Source of the DNA: Siphlonurus alternatus
Lineage: Eukaryota; Arthropoda; Insecta; Ephemeroptera; Siphlonuridae
Assembly (NCBI GenBank): GCA_949825025.1
Contig: OX463781.1
Location: 31,704,675 to 31,768,674 of the forward strand
Length of the DNA: 64,000 bases
Reading direction: 5' to 3'
The position numbers and the translations under genes were made by a program. The notes under the pieces were generated by a model. It ran no database searches and was not told the origin of the DNA. It worked only from the letters and a program-made list of their open reading frames with translations. Shown here piece by piece: positions 36,066 to 48,846 of this stretch; positions within the stretch are counted from its first letter, which is position 1; each line of letters opens with the position of its first letter.

Positions 36066-36098
<33 letters not shown>
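36051..36098. repeat. (AT)n microsatellite
   Basis: AT dinucleotides with one GTA interruption. Confidence 0.9.
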
Positions 36099-36100
<2 letters not shown>

Positions 36101-37129
36101 ATTGGAATTTAAATTACATTTATATATTGTTGGATTTAATTTAATAGAATCCTCTAACTATATTTATTGAAAGACATTAAAATTAAAGCAAAAACCTTCA
36201 GTACAATAAAGTTTAATTCCAGATCGACCTGTTTGTAAAATCTTTCTTTGCACCATTTTCAACAATAAGTCTGCAACCTTTTATTTTGTATAGTATTTCC
36301 AATAAAACTTTTAACTGTGTAGTTATAAAATGTTATGTTCAACTCATCAATTGTTTTTATTGATTAAACTACCCTCAATTAGATTTAATCTTAATCAATC
36401 GTATATCGGTGAGTATAGATTAAAAACAATTTATATCTAATAAAAAGCAGTGTAAGTGCGTATAGAAAGAGCGTTTATAACTTTTTGATGGTTTCTTTTA
36501 TTAATTAATATAAAACATCATCAATAAAAGTTGTCTCTACTTTTGTGCTGAAGTATTTCATTAGTTGCGCTGCTGCAAATTTTTTCCATGTTTAATTTAT
36601 TAGTACCGATGGCTGTCGGTGTCGTCCCCCTTCTTAAAATAATAAGCGGGGTGGCGTACACTAATGGCACATTTCCGGGATGCGTTAAACCAAAACTGTA
36701 GGCAAAACTCTTCCCACTTGTATTGAAACTTTTCTTTGCGTGTTTATTGTTCTCCGGGGCATACTGAGAGATTAATTTTAAACACAACTAATAAAAAGAA
36801 TTTTAATTAAAAAAGAATATAATATCAATAAAAGTTTTTTAATATTATTATTTTTATGTAGAAATTAAATTATAAATTAAATAATAATTATATAACTAAT
36901 ATAAGCTTTTTTATTTAATTTTTGAGGTAAAGTTATTGTTTGCAAGTATACATATTTGTCATAAATGATAAGCTTATATACAGTATAGTCTAAGAGGCAT
37001 CTCGTGCGTAGTTCAATTACAAATGTATACATGGGATTGAATGTGAGAATGTTTTACTTTCATCACCTTTATAGTTAGCTAATATCATGCAAAAACAGTG
37101 TTAATTCTTGAATTTTCGAACAGGCTAGA
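36099..37129. other. AT-rich non-coding stretch
   Basis: Mostly featureless; a balanced patch lies at 36595-36770. Confidence 0.5.
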
Positions 37130-37392
37130 TCATCACTTAGATTTTGAATCAGATGTTCGGATAGTAGCGGTACTTTTGCGACATCTCTGCAGCCGAGTCC
37201 AAGTAGAGCCTGATCAAACACGAGACGTACGTATAGTAATTAATTAAGTTTGCCTTGCCCGGGGCAGTAGCATGTGTCCTCCCCCACGCACATCCAGCAG
37301 CAGCACTTGCCGTCCAAGTTCATACAAAGTCCGGTCGCTGCTCTTCTTGTATGTAAACCCTGGAGAGTCGCAAGCAAACTCAAAGTAAAATT
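37130..37392. promoter_or_regulatory. Candidate cis-regulatory island with tandem homeodomain cores
   Basis: TAATTAATTA (37237-37246) sits between a CTGATCAAACACGAGACG segment and a GC-rich segment (GCCCGGGGCAGTAGCATGTG, CATCCAGCAGCAGCAC). No coding frame crosses it. Enhancer role is inferred. Confidence 0.3.
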
Positions 37393-38084
37393 TCATTAAA
37401 CTACATCATGGTGTACGAGAAGGTAATATTAAAGAAATACACACTGTTAGTTACTTACCTTCTTCTTCTTCTTCTTTTTCTTATATTTACATTTACGTTA
37501 CAAATTTCAATTAAAATTATAAAAAAAGTTATTTAATAAAAAGTTTTTAAGTGTTGACTAATTATATAATAATAATGATATACGCGTAAGATGATGTACA
37601 AATTAACTTGTCATATTTTTTTAAATATATGTTTGATTAAAAAAAAAATGAAGGTGGACTTGCACTTTTTTTTTTTTAATCGTTGCGATGTTACATCGTG
37701 GCCGTCATTCATGTAAATTCTCTTGGATCTAAATTAGCAGGTGGTATGACAAGATTTTATATTGTGCTTGGGTGCATGGCTAAATATTGCCTATTCACAA
37801 AAATGGTTCATGAAAATAAAAAAGGCACAAATTTTGTCACATGCACGTTTCTAGACGAATTAATTATCCGCACTACGATGACTATATCAGGCGTTGCAAT
37901 ATTTTCACATCAATTATGGTGACGACGTCAACAAAGAAGTCACCATAGGATTTCAGAGTAATATTCATTCTCGTCGATTCCAATAACCATTTTTTAAGTA
38001 AATCCACCATCTACTAATAATAATTATGAAAGCTGTTAATACAAATTCATAATATTGAATGACAAGTTTATTTGAATAGCCATC
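37393..38084. other. AT-rich non-coding stretch
   Basis: A CTT/CTTCTT pyrimidine repeat is at 37461-37482. The 79-codon plus frame (37683-37922) has no recognised family. Nothing else. Confidence 0.45.
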
Positions 38085-38290
38085 AACTTTGCTCTGTAAG
38101 GTAGCAGTTTGGAGCAAAGTTTGTTGCGAGGTGAAGCCGCCGCCTAATTATCGCTGCTGCTCTGAGTTGTCGCTACAGCTGGCGTCGTCTCGAAGCCTGC
38201 GATACGCTGATGTATCACAGCTTAGCACGAGCTGCTGTTACTACTACTGCTGTCACAAGCAAACTTTATACCTCCTCTGTTGGTTCCAAA
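38085..38290. promoter_or_regulatory. Candidate cis-regulatory island with homeodomain core
   Basis: TAATTA (38145-38150) lies within a GC-rich block with CCGCCGCC and several GCTGCTG words. TATCACAGC (38213-38221) equals the miR-2 family seed region but no hairpin is evident. Confidence 0.25.
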
Positions 38291-39439
<1,149 letters not shown>

Positions 39440-39552
39440 CGTTTTTCCAGATAATTAAATTCGTTGCTTATGCTGTTGCGCAGATCTGCAGAAAATACCT
39501 TGGGAGGGTCGTAAATATCCGGTCTCGTTTGCGAGGTAATGCATCACCCTTG

Positions 39553-40339
39553 TAGTCCGTGAGCCAGGCCTCCAAAATGGCGGAAAATGGCTCCGGAAGA
39601 GGGACCAGCTAAAAGTCACATAAATCGAAAGAGGACATCTTGGTGCATCCAGGGAACCTAATTTCACACCCCCTCACTTGTCCTTAAACTTCCGGTGACG
39701 TCATAAAGATGACGACATAACCAAATTTTCAGGCTGCATCTATGTTGTTAATGCCCTCTACAGACCAGTCATTTTTTATCTTACTAATTTTTTTAAAAAT
39801 TCTTTACAATCAGTAAGACATGAACTTCCCAAAAATTGTAATTAAAATTTAAAAAATTGAAAAACGTGTCTGTACACGAGCATAGAAGGACTAATTTCAG
39901 TGCACTTTTCTCGCCGCATCTCGTTTCGATTTGTGTAACTTCCCTTATTATCTTTAAAAATAGCTTAAAATCATGCTATTACATGAAGTGACATGTGGAT
40001 AGTGTAATTACACGACTTTAAACCTTCAATGCAATTTGTTACCTTTCTACGGCTATAATTATTGAGTAACTTGTGACATCGCGCGCGGTGGGACAAGCAC
40101 GCCGATATGTGTTTGAGAGCTCTTTTGCTACTTGTAGCAGCCAGTTCGACAAAAAAAATCAAGTAGAAAATGAGAATATTATATATTTTAGTGTGTATTA
40201 AGCCTAAGATTCAATTCTAGCTGTTACTCCGCCGCCTCCGCCTCGGCTTTAATGCAATTTAACCTCCATAAGAATAACATGCATGTAGAACGAATTAAAT
40301 TCGTATGTGTGCATTCAATATTCGATCGAGCGAAGTGGA
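39553..40339. repeat. Left arm of large inverted duplication
   Basis: This 787 bp arm is the reverse complement of 41690-42623. Reading both arms side by side shows only a few substitutions (such as GTTACTCCGCC against GTTATTCCGCC, and ATTCGATCG against ATCCGATCG) plus the MITE in the right arm. The outer boundary is at TAGTCCGTGAGCC and the inner boundary at GCGAAGTGGA, after which the two sides diverge abruptly. The identical 63-codon frames in the two arms (39971-40162 minus, 41867-42058 plus) follow from the duplication and are not taken as genes. Confidence 0.95.
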
Positions 40340-41689
40340 TTTTTTTTTTTATTTAGTCATTATAAATGTTGAAATCTCTTGATAAAAAATTATGTACACT
40401 CGCTTAAAAAAAAATAAAATAAAAATCCACTTTAATGAGATATTAGAATGTGAAAATTTTAGTGGCTTAATCGAAAGAAAGGGTAAAAAATATGGTACTG
40501 TGAATTTTTTCAGATTTTTCTGAGACAGGGAACTATTTTTAAAAAAAATATTGAAAGTCTATTTTGATGACGTCATGGGCGGTACTCCTTAAGAAAAAAG
40601 ATAGGGCAGTGACGCCCGTGACGTCATAAATAGACTTTTAATACTTGTTTAAAAATAGTTGCCGGTCTCAAAAAAATCTGAAAAAATTCACAGTACCATA
40701 TTTTTACCCCTTCTTTCGATTAAGCCACTGAAATTTTCACATTCTACTATCTCATTATATTAATTAAAGTTTTTATTGAACACTCTTACAGTGTACATAT
40801 TACATATTACATAAACATAAAAAACATAAAATCTTATATTATACACACAACATGACAAATCTATAAATAATAACTTATACACATATAAATAATATGACAT
40901 TAAAAATTATTGAGCTAGGAACATAGAAAAAAAAAAAAAAAAAAAAGGAATATTATAATTATTACTTGGAAATAATAATAATAATAAATTAACCCATCTC
41001 ATTATAAGCAAGAATAAAAAATCAAATGAATTTTAATACAAGTTCTAGAAATGTTAAAGTGGAGAGGTGGGAAGTGTGTAAGTAATTTTGACTATAAATG
41101 CTACTAATTGATATATAATATATATTATTGTTTGTATTTACACTTGAGAAGACGTGCATCGAGTTCATCGAGGCTATTTTGATTGATAGTTAATCAGAAG
41201 ATCAGTGGATGATTAAAATACGTAGAAATAATTTAGATTTGAATACTCAGTATTTTCATAGTGGAGAATAATATATTTTTTTTCACTTAAATGACCCTAG
41301 TTATAAAAAAAAACAGAAATATGATGATAATATTGTTTTTAGAGGTAGGAGTATCATATCATATTATTCATATCTATATTTCTATTTGGATTTTGTTAGC
41401 AGTTTTATCAACCGGCCATGAGCTTTATAATTACTTTTGTTGTGTCAGAGAAATTCTACAATTTATTTCTACAAGTTTTCTATTAACAAATCTTTGTATT
41501 ACGAATTTAGCCCTAAATATCATGATGATATAATATATATTATACATTTTTTTAATGAATTGGTGAAAAATAGATATTGTTTTCCAGCATAAAAATAATT
41601 TGCTGTATAGTAAACAAATTTTATAAACAAACAAAATAAACAAATTATATTACTTACACAACTGAGCCCCCCCCCCCCCCCCACTAACG
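40340..41689. other. Spacer of the large inverted duplication
   Basis: A 1350 bp unique spacer. It starts in poly-T (from 40340) and ends in poly-C (about 41667-41682), contains the F1 foldback copy at 40434-40757, a possible LINE tail from about 40760 (GTTTTTATTGAACACTC), and otherwise AT-rich sequence without genes. Confidence 0.7.
40434..40757. mobile_element. Foldback MITE, family F1 copy 3
   Basis: Palindrome with outer arms TAATGAGATATTAGAATGTG and its complement, and inner arms TTTTTTCAGATTTTTCTGAG / CAGGGAACTATTTTTAAAAA that match the copies at 4.2 and 29.6 kb. Loop-side TGACGTCA words recur as in copy 2. The outer 70 bp of each arm differ from the other copies although they still pair with each other. 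Confidence 0.9.
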
Positions 41690-42623
41690 TCCACTTCGCT
41701 CGATCGGATATTGAATGCACACATACGAATTCAATTCGTTCTACATGCATGTTATTCTTATGGAGGTTAAATTGCATTAAAGCCGAGGCGGAGGCGGCGG
41801 AATAACAGCTAGAATTGAATCTTAGGCTTAATACACACTAAAATATATAATATTCTCATTTTCTACTTGATTTTTTTTGTCGAACTGGCTGCTACAAGTA
41901 GCAAAAGAGCTCTCAAACACATATCGGCGTGCTTGTCCCACCGCGCGCGATGTCACAAGTTACTCAATAATTATAGCCGTAGAAAGGTAACAAATTGCAT
42001 TGAAGGTTTAAAGTCGTGTAATTACACTATCCACATGTCACTTCATGTAATAGCATGATTTTAAGCTATTTTTAAAGATAATAAGGGAAGTTACACAAAT
42101 CGAAACGAGATGCGGCGAGAAAAGTGCACTGAAATTAGTCCTTCTATGCTCGTGTACAGACACGTTTTTCAATTTTTTAAATTTTAATTACAATTTTTGG
42201 GAAGTTCATGTCTAAAGCCTATATTACACGATACAATTTTGCATACAATTTTTCCTTGCAAGAAAATTTCACCTCCGTACAAACAAATGGAGTTCAAGTT
42301 TTCTTGAAAGGAAAAATTGTATGCAATAGTTAGAAAAATTGTATCGTGTAATACCGGCTTTACTGATTGTAAAGAATTTTTAAAAAAATTAGTAAGATAA
42401 AAAATGACTGGTCTGTAGAGGGCATTAACAACATAGATGCAGCCTGAAAATTTGGTTATGTCGTCATCTTTATGACGTCACCGGAAGTTTAAGGACAAGT
42501 GAGGGGGTGTGAAATTAGGTTCCCTGGATGCACCAAGATGTCCTCTTTCGATTTATGTGACTTTTAGCTGGTCCCTCTTCCGGAGCCATTTTCCGCCATT
42601 TTGGAGGCCTGGCTCACGGACTA
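41690..42623. repeat. Right arm of large inverted duplication, interrupted by a MITE
   Basis: Reverse complement of 39553-40339, longer by about 147 bp because of the insertion at 42,213-42,362. Apart from that the arms are almost identical, which implies a very recent duplication or ongoing gene conversion. Confidence 0.95.
42213..42362. mobile_element. TA-flanked MITE inserted in one arm only
   Basis: Termini AAGCCTATATTACACGATAC and the complement of GTATCGTGTAATACCGGCTT enclose about 146 bp, with TA on both sides. Inside, the arms continue AATTTTGCATACAATTTTTC / GAAAAATTGTATGC and CTTGCAAGAAAA / TTTTCTTGAAAG. The uninterrupted left arm (39,816-39,834 region, CAATCAGTAAGACATGAAC) gives the empty site within one base. 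Consistent with Tc1/mariner-type TA targeting. Confidence 0.9.
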
Positions 42624-43734
42624 TTGCAGACGGCTTGGTGAGTTTTATTCGCACAAAATGCCACAGCTATAAAATACAAAGAAAACTTAAATTTTTAATA
42701 TAACAAATGCAAAGAAAAATCAAAATTTTAATGTAAAAAATGCAAGGAGAAATAAAATCTTAATGTATAAAAACTTTAACAAATATATTATTCAATGTTC
42801 CATGAAAATAAAATACTTTTGTTTTTATGTGTAATATTCCCGTGAGCTGATAATGTTTGTGATTAATTATGAATATTTATTTTGCTTAAAACAACTAGGA
42901 GCAGTAATATACTAATATACTAATTGCAGTTTGCATATAAAATATAATATACATGAATGCCTGTAATAATTATCAATATTATGAGGTCATTACGATAATA
43001 ATAGATAATTATATAGCCAACAATGAAGAACTTATACACTAAGCTTTACTGCAGTAAGCTGATTATCATCATAGATTATTATTTAGGTAACAATAAAGAA
43101 CTTTTGCACTCAGCTTTGCTATATCGCCAAGCAAAAAACAGTATGCACTCATCAGGAAAACCTACGGGCTACGAGCGAGTCCATTATACGCCATCGATTT
43201 ATTGTTGGTAATCATCATACATACATCAACTTTAGTATTGTATTACCTAGGTAGTTACGAGTTGGTAAAAAAAATAATTAATCCCTGTTGCGATGAAAAA
43301 AAATAAACTCAACTTGAATGTATCGTGGGCGTGTTGAGAATATTCCGGGAGGCAAGGGAAAAACTAGACGCCAAAAATTGGACAAATATTTTTATTCTTG
43401 ACATTGGGAAACCTTTTTGAGAACAAATATTGTCCAGCTTAGCCAACATCACGAGGTACGTATCTGTTCATCAATGTTCAATTTTTTTCTTCAAAACGAT
43501 CGTAATAATAAAACCGAAAAAAAATGTCAAAATATTGGAAAATTTTAAATATAGCAAATTTTTTTAAAAAAACGTTATATAAGTGAATTGTAATAAAAAG
43601 AGTATTTTAAAACTTTTAAGAAAATATATTATGCATAAAATTTTGTTAATGTTATTAATGTATTGTTTTGTATTGTTATTTTTAATAAATATAGGTAATT
43701 TTGTTTAAGCTTACTATACGTGTTGAATAATTGT
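42624..43734. other. AT-rich non-coding stretch
   Basis: No gene. A balanced patch lies at 43320-43460 (GTGGGCGTGTTGAGAATATT). Two similar AACAA(T/A)GAA(G/A)AACTT segments occur near 43018 and 43090. Confidence 0.45.
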
Positions 43735-43835
43735 ATATATGTAACTCAGCTCCAACCGATAGGGCTTCATTTAGGGCCTTGGTTGGACTGTATTTGTACA
43801 CAATTAAATAACAAAAAACTTAAAAAAAACTAATA
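43735..43835 (+). mobile_element. Possible LINE/SINE 3' tail with terminal hairpin
   Basis: CTCCAACCGATAGGGCTTCA and GGGCCTTGGTTGGACTGTAT form a CCAACC/GGTTGG hairpin (about 43752-43787), followed by TTGTACACAATTAAATAAC and an A-rich tail. The hairpin-then-A-rich shape is typical of retroposon 3' ends. No second copy in the window. Confidence 0.35.
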
Positions 43836-45360
43836 AGTAAATTGACTAAGTAATGTTCATTAATTTACTTCTTTCAATATATAAATTAAATATTTACTTA
43901 AAAAATTTATAAGATAAATAGGAACTATGCAATTTGTTCTTTTAATATTTGAAGAAGGTATCATTTTCTTTGGGTTTTTTATCTCTTGAGACTTGATTTA
44001 AATTTCATCATGCATAAAAACAGTTTTTTTTTTTCCTTGGCTTATTTAATATCAATATTCCGTCGAACCATGACTTTTTTTATTACAATACTGATCGGTT
44101 AAGAAAAAAAATCTTTGACTATATATCTATATATATACCTGTGAATATTTTATCCCTCTGATGGCGATTTATTCTTTCATCTTTCTCTACTTTAATAACT
44201 GTGCAGCAGTCTCTCTTAGGGAATGTCTCTCTCATCAATTCAGCATTATCTGTCACAGCCGTACAGTTTCAAGGATGAGTGCGTCTGAAAGAAATATCCC
44301 TCCTTGTTCTGAGGCATCTTCTTGTCCTCCTCATATTTCATAAATCCCATTGTTGCTAACGTGTCTTTCAAAAAATATATCGCGTGTTTTGTGTGTAGTT
44401 TCCTTTTATATACTAGTCTTCTATAATATCACCATGTTTTGAAATTAGTAATACTTCATAGAATCTTCAAGAAAACATGAGATGTTACATGATTAACTTA
44501 TGTATAATGATGAGTGTAAATAGAAAGATAATTATTCCAATTTCATACAAAATAAGAAAATTTCAGGTTATTATCTTTATTGATTCTACCATTATTTGCT
44601 ATCATTTTATTGTTTAACTGGTTACATAATATATAATTTACGATTCAAATTACCATTTCTTTAAAAAATTAGGTAAATTCAATTTACTGTTGATCGGTTT
44701 GCAGTATTTTTCCAAGTATATTTTGTTGAAAATACATTCAATTAATTTATTACACCACTGGCTTGCAGAATTATAACATAAATTACGTCATCTGAATCTG
44801 ATAAACAAATTTTCAATGTATTTTTCCCGGGCAATTTTGTGTTGTTAGAAAAAACGTTTCATGTTTCCAGTCATGATAAGAGCTGAGTCATCACATTATT
44901 TATCATCCTCAAGAAATTATGTGGACAATGAATGTTCAATAGTAGTGTTTAAACATGCAACCCTGACAAAATAAATAGTAATTTTTTCCAATGCATTTAA
45001 GACACGCAAGAAATTGAACTTGAACATTATTCAGTCAGAATATATATCTTGAATTTTAATAATTAAATGTACAATTTACAATACTTAGATCCAAATTATA
45101 AAAAGAATCATATCAATTATGTTTATTAAACCTTCAACATTAACTTTATTTTATTGATTAACTTCACAATTTATCACATTTTTTGTTATTGAAGTGCAAT
45201 ATTTTTGTTGCTTTTTTTACATTACCCATATATACGTCACAATTCATGACTCTAACATGAATTACAATACCAATCTTTTTGTTTTGCTTTTACTGAATTG
45301 ATCCCTCTTTCCTCGAGATCTTCTCATGCAGTATAGTTGTGAGCTATTCCTTTGATATAA
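43836..45360. other. AT-rich non-coding stretch
   Basis: Nothing recognisable is seen. A slightly balanced patch is at 44200-44340; its 60-codon frame has no family. Confidence 0.5.
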
Positions 45361-45688
45361 CTCATAAATCTGAGAGTATATGTACTTGCCGCCCGACCTG
45401 CCCAAGCGATGAATAATGCCAACGTCCGAGGAGCTTCAATCGATTGCTTCTTGTTGAGGCGATTGGAGCATCAGTGTTCTTCCAGGAAAGAAAAAACACG
45501 GATAACTCTACCAACCAAACATAATCATGGCTAAAACGAATGGTTTTGAAAACTAGCAATTAATTAATGATAAAACATAATCCAATTAATTTAGAAGTTA
45601 AAAAATATATTGAGAGTAAGTGTTTGGGGGTTCTCTTTTGTTCGCAAGGCACAATTTATACTTTTATAAAACTGGTTAACTGTGTATT
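45361..45688. other. Balanced patch then AT-rich sequence
   Basis: The patch 45375-45535 (GCCGCCCGACCTGCCCAAGC) is GC-richer and may be regulatory, with no motif cluster I would press. No gene. Confidence 0.35.
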
Positions 45689-45775
45689 AAATTGTAGTAT
45701 ATTTGGGGGCATGCATGAACAAAAGGAGTCAATTGGCCCAAAATACCAACCAATCAATGAATCAAATTAGAGTAT
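45689..45775 (+). mobile_element. Tiny hairpin retroposon, copy 2
   Basis: An insert of about 63 bp (TTGGGGGCATGCATGAAC ... AATACCAACCAATCAATGAA) is flanked by AAATTGTAGTAT and AAATTAGAGTAT, a direct repeat matching at 10 of 12 positions. The GGGG/CCC stem and CAAT tail match copies 1 and 3. Confidence 0.6.
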
Positions 45776-47020
45776 TATTATAGAATTAGTTTTAAGCATT
45801 TAAAAATTAAAAGTAAAATGACAATAAAAAAAATAATTACACGATATTACGTTGATACGGTCATCTGCTGTATCATAATATAAAGTTTCTTTCATTTAAT
45901 ATTTTTATAAATTAATTAAATGGACAGCGCATGGTAATTTATAAGTACGCAATAAGAAACAGGGCATACAAAATGTACGTATGTTGATTATTATTATTTC
46001 CATGCATTTTTTCAGAATTGTAAGGGGGGAAAAAAATGAAAGCTCCCAGAGACATCCCAAGCAATTTTTTTGTTGCAATCTAAACACACACCTTTATGAC
46101 ATTACGCAATTAATAATTTAACAAACTTTTAAAAATATTCTTCCCGGACTCTAGACAATTTTAAACATATAACTTTGTACGTCATGTTAATTATGCTCTA
46201 TTCATTCATGCAAAAAAAATGTTATTTCATAAATTTTACTAACGCAACGAAACAACCTGACGAAGGATCTTATATTGCAATTAAGGGTATGATATAGCTG
46301 TAATGAAGCCTGTATAGTACTCGTACATTTATAACAGATAATGTGTTTTAAGACAAATTGTATTATCAATCAAACACTTTTCATTCACTTACATTATTAC
46401 TATTTAAAAACAGTAATTATACTAATTATTATTATTTCTTTTTCAATTTTCATGCACTAACGGTAGGCATATTTTATAAGACTCTCAACAAGAAAAAGAC
46501 TAAACGAAGAAACTGACATTTTTCATGGTGGGTATACTTAAAATTTACCCACCTTGGTATTTTACTGTATAATGTAATTGAAAATATAAGAGAATTGTGT
46601 GTTAAATGCTATATTTAAGGTCACAAGCATTTGGCCTATTTGAAATACTTTTCTTGAAATATTTTCATCTTCCCATTTTTACGTATATAAATATATTATA
46701 TAAAACGAAATAATTCTCGTTGGAGTTGCACTCAGAGATTGCAATGTTCTAATTTGCATCACAAAATTTCTCAAGCAAATCTTTGGACGGTTTACCCCGC
46801 GTTTTTTTGTTCTTCTATTTTTTATGTCTCTTTTCTTCGCACTGCTTACCCAAGTCCCTGAGGATTGCAGCAGCTGGGGCAGACTTTTTGCAACATGTGA
46901 CCTATTCTAGATGTGGTAAACGACGTGACTGCAACGATGGAGAATATTTTCATTGTATAATATATATTATAACAAAACAGGTCACCCATAACAACGTGAG
47001 TTCATTGAAATAAATTTCTA
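45776..47020. other. AT-rich stretch with a small hairpin and a balanced patch
   Basis: GGTGGGTA (46527-46534) pairs with TACCCACC (46546-46553). The balanced patch 46775-46960 carries a 76-codon plus frame (46783-47013) without recognised family. No gene called. Confidence 0.4.

Positions 47021-47052
<32 letters not shown>
47021..47052. repeat. Poly-T tract
   Basis: Uninterrupted T run of about 32. Confidence 0.9.
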
Positions 47053-47059
<7 letters not shown>

Positions 47060-47211
47060 CTATCACGGCACTAAGAGCAAATCAGAGAGAGAGGGACTGG
47101 TTGGTTGTTATATAGGGTGAGCTGTCATGCAATTACAAAATCATTGTTTAAAAAAAAAATGAGAAACAAATTTACAAAAAAAAAATAATATAAATTTCAA
47201 AAGGAGCTATA

Positions 47212-47334
<123 letters not shown>

Positions 47335-47581
47335 CTTTTGAATTTTTTAGTTTCTTCTATTTATAAATAATTGCTTTAATATTTTCCCTACATGCTTTAA
47401 CTCTATAAAATATCTGTGTTACAGGTTTGTGCATGCCTTATATACTCTGAAGGAATAATAAATTATTTTGACATAAAACTTTTTTGATAATTTACAGATA
47501 ATTGCAAACAATGTCATTTCAATCATATAAAATTTAGTTAAAATTGTAAAAACTATGAATATTATTTTGCACATGATATTA

Positions 47582-47809
47582 TACTGTATTTTGTTCTAAG
47601 AGGTTGAAGTTTTTCAACTTTGTGTAGATGTGAGGCATCAGATGGTCCCATGTGACGTTCTTCCATTATGTTGATATCGCTGGATTCGGGCCAGTTTCTT
47701 GCTGAAGATGTGACTGGCTATCAGCCACAACAATCTCTGTGTACTCCTTTCTTGTTGATGGATGAAAAGATACAAATTTCATAACTTCGTTGTAGCTCTC
47801 ACGTTTAAT
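47582..47809 (-). pseudogene. Weak decayed open frame, unknown
   Basis: 76 codons on the minus strand, open except for one TAA at 47666-47668. The translation around MKFVSFHPSTRKEYTEIVVA has a natural-looking amino-acid mix. It lies downstream, on the same strand, of the Penelope-like terminus at 48.1-48.36 kb. I do not recognise the protein, and frames of this size also arise by chance here. Confidence 0.15.
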
Positions 47810-47990
47810 TCAAGATGTTGTAAAATAAACAAACAAAAAAACAAACTTATCCAAGTCATTGACCGTGTTTTACAGTAAATGCCATCATATTAATGAAACT
47901 GTGTTATTTTCAACAACAAAAAAAGGGTACGTTGCTATGCATTTCAATTTTTAAAAATGAACACTTCTAATATTGCTATATTATATATAG

Positions 47991-47991
<1 letters not shown>

Positions 47992-48079
<88 letters not shown>
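47992..48079. repeat. (AT)n microsatellite
   Basis: AT dinucleotides with one AA interruption, abutting the inverted repeat that follows. Confidence 0.95.
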
Positions 48080-48081
<2 letters not shown>

Positions 48082-48098
48082 GCTTTTATATTTAATAC

Positions 48099-48356
48099 AT
48101 TTTATTTCACTTTTCGGATTTTTAATTTTTACCTTTGCCGGTGTTTGATGGGATGTAATCCTTCTGTGTGTAGTATGTTGCGATGGTCACTTATTGTTTA
48201 TGCATGTCACTAACACTTGCATGTTCTACACATATCACTACGTTTCAAGAGTCAACCGCTCTCTTCCTCAGGTGATCTGAGACTGAGACATACTACATAC
48301 AGAATGATTACATCAAACACCGGCAAAGGTAAAAGTCCAAAAAGTGAAATAAAATA
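48099..48356 (-). mobile_element. Penelope-like terminal inverted repeat with hammerhead-like core
   Basis: The arms 48099-48178 and 48288-48356 are reverse complements, sharing ACCTTTGCCGGTGTTTGATG and GTAGTATGT. Between them the minus strand carries CACCTGAGGAAGAGAGC ... CTCTTGAAACGTAGTGATAT. This is the CTGANGA - stem - GAAAC arrangement that Penelope-like retroelements carry in their terminal repeats. Core words are at 48265-48271 and 48242-48246. The stem II pairing (AAGAG/CTCTT) is present, but I could not find a good stem I, so ribozyme activity is doubtful. No GIY-YIG or RT frame is seen. Confidence 0.5.
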
Positions 48357-48389
48357 TAATTGCACGAAAAAGTTATTTCCTAATATATA

Positions 48390-48846
48390 CAGGGTGTTCA
48401 CAGAAATTCACACGAATTGGCAGGCAAATTAAAGCATGAAGCACGATGGTAACATGAACATGTAATGCATCAAATCAAAGCTCAACAATCAAAATTTTTA
48501 AAATTTTGAGCAAAAAACCATTGTGTGGACTTGTCTTCTTTTGAGACGAAAAAGAAACAAAAATGGCCGTTTCTGAGCTCCAAACTCCGCAGAATCAGCT
48601 GTCATTTCAAAGAGATTGTCCTTATTTAATCTTTCGCTTGAATAAAACTTTACCCACACAACTTACCACAAGGGTTCTCCAGGTGAGCACCATTGTTACC
48701 ATCGGCACACGTCCAGACGGGCCTCCAGTTCTCACCACACGTTGCGCAGAATTGCCAGCGTGATTGACTCGATGGCTGCGGTGATGGGCTGTTTGAGTTT
48801 CGGACGTCTCGCACAGGTGTCTTCGTTGGTGCCGAGGTACCAACGG
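48390..48846 (-). pseudogene. Decayed mariner/IS630-type transposase C-terminal fragment with terminal repeat
   Basis: CAGGGTGTTCACAGAAATTC at 48390, after a TA, has the look of a Tc1/mariner-superfamily terminal repeat. Upstream on the minus strand a frame reads RRPKLKQPITAAIESI ... LRNVW, then stop, ELEARLDVC, and after a frameshift NNGAHLEN. The pattern (LKQRI..AI..I....L..VW.ELE.RLDVC...NGAH.E) is that of the C-terminus of mariner-type DDE transposases, just after the catalytic domain. The stop TGA (48732-48734) fits a CGA to TGA change. A frameshift lies near 48700. The rest of the gene would be in the N gap or absent. Confidence 0.75.

Noticed and set aside
38213..38221. TATCACAGC as a miR-2 family microRNA
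   Set aside because: Only the seed matches; the upstream sequence does not form a convincing precursor hairpin.
39971..42058. Two identical 63-codon frames as a duplicated gene
   Set aside because: Identity comes from the inverted duplication of the DNA; no family features or flanking gene signals.
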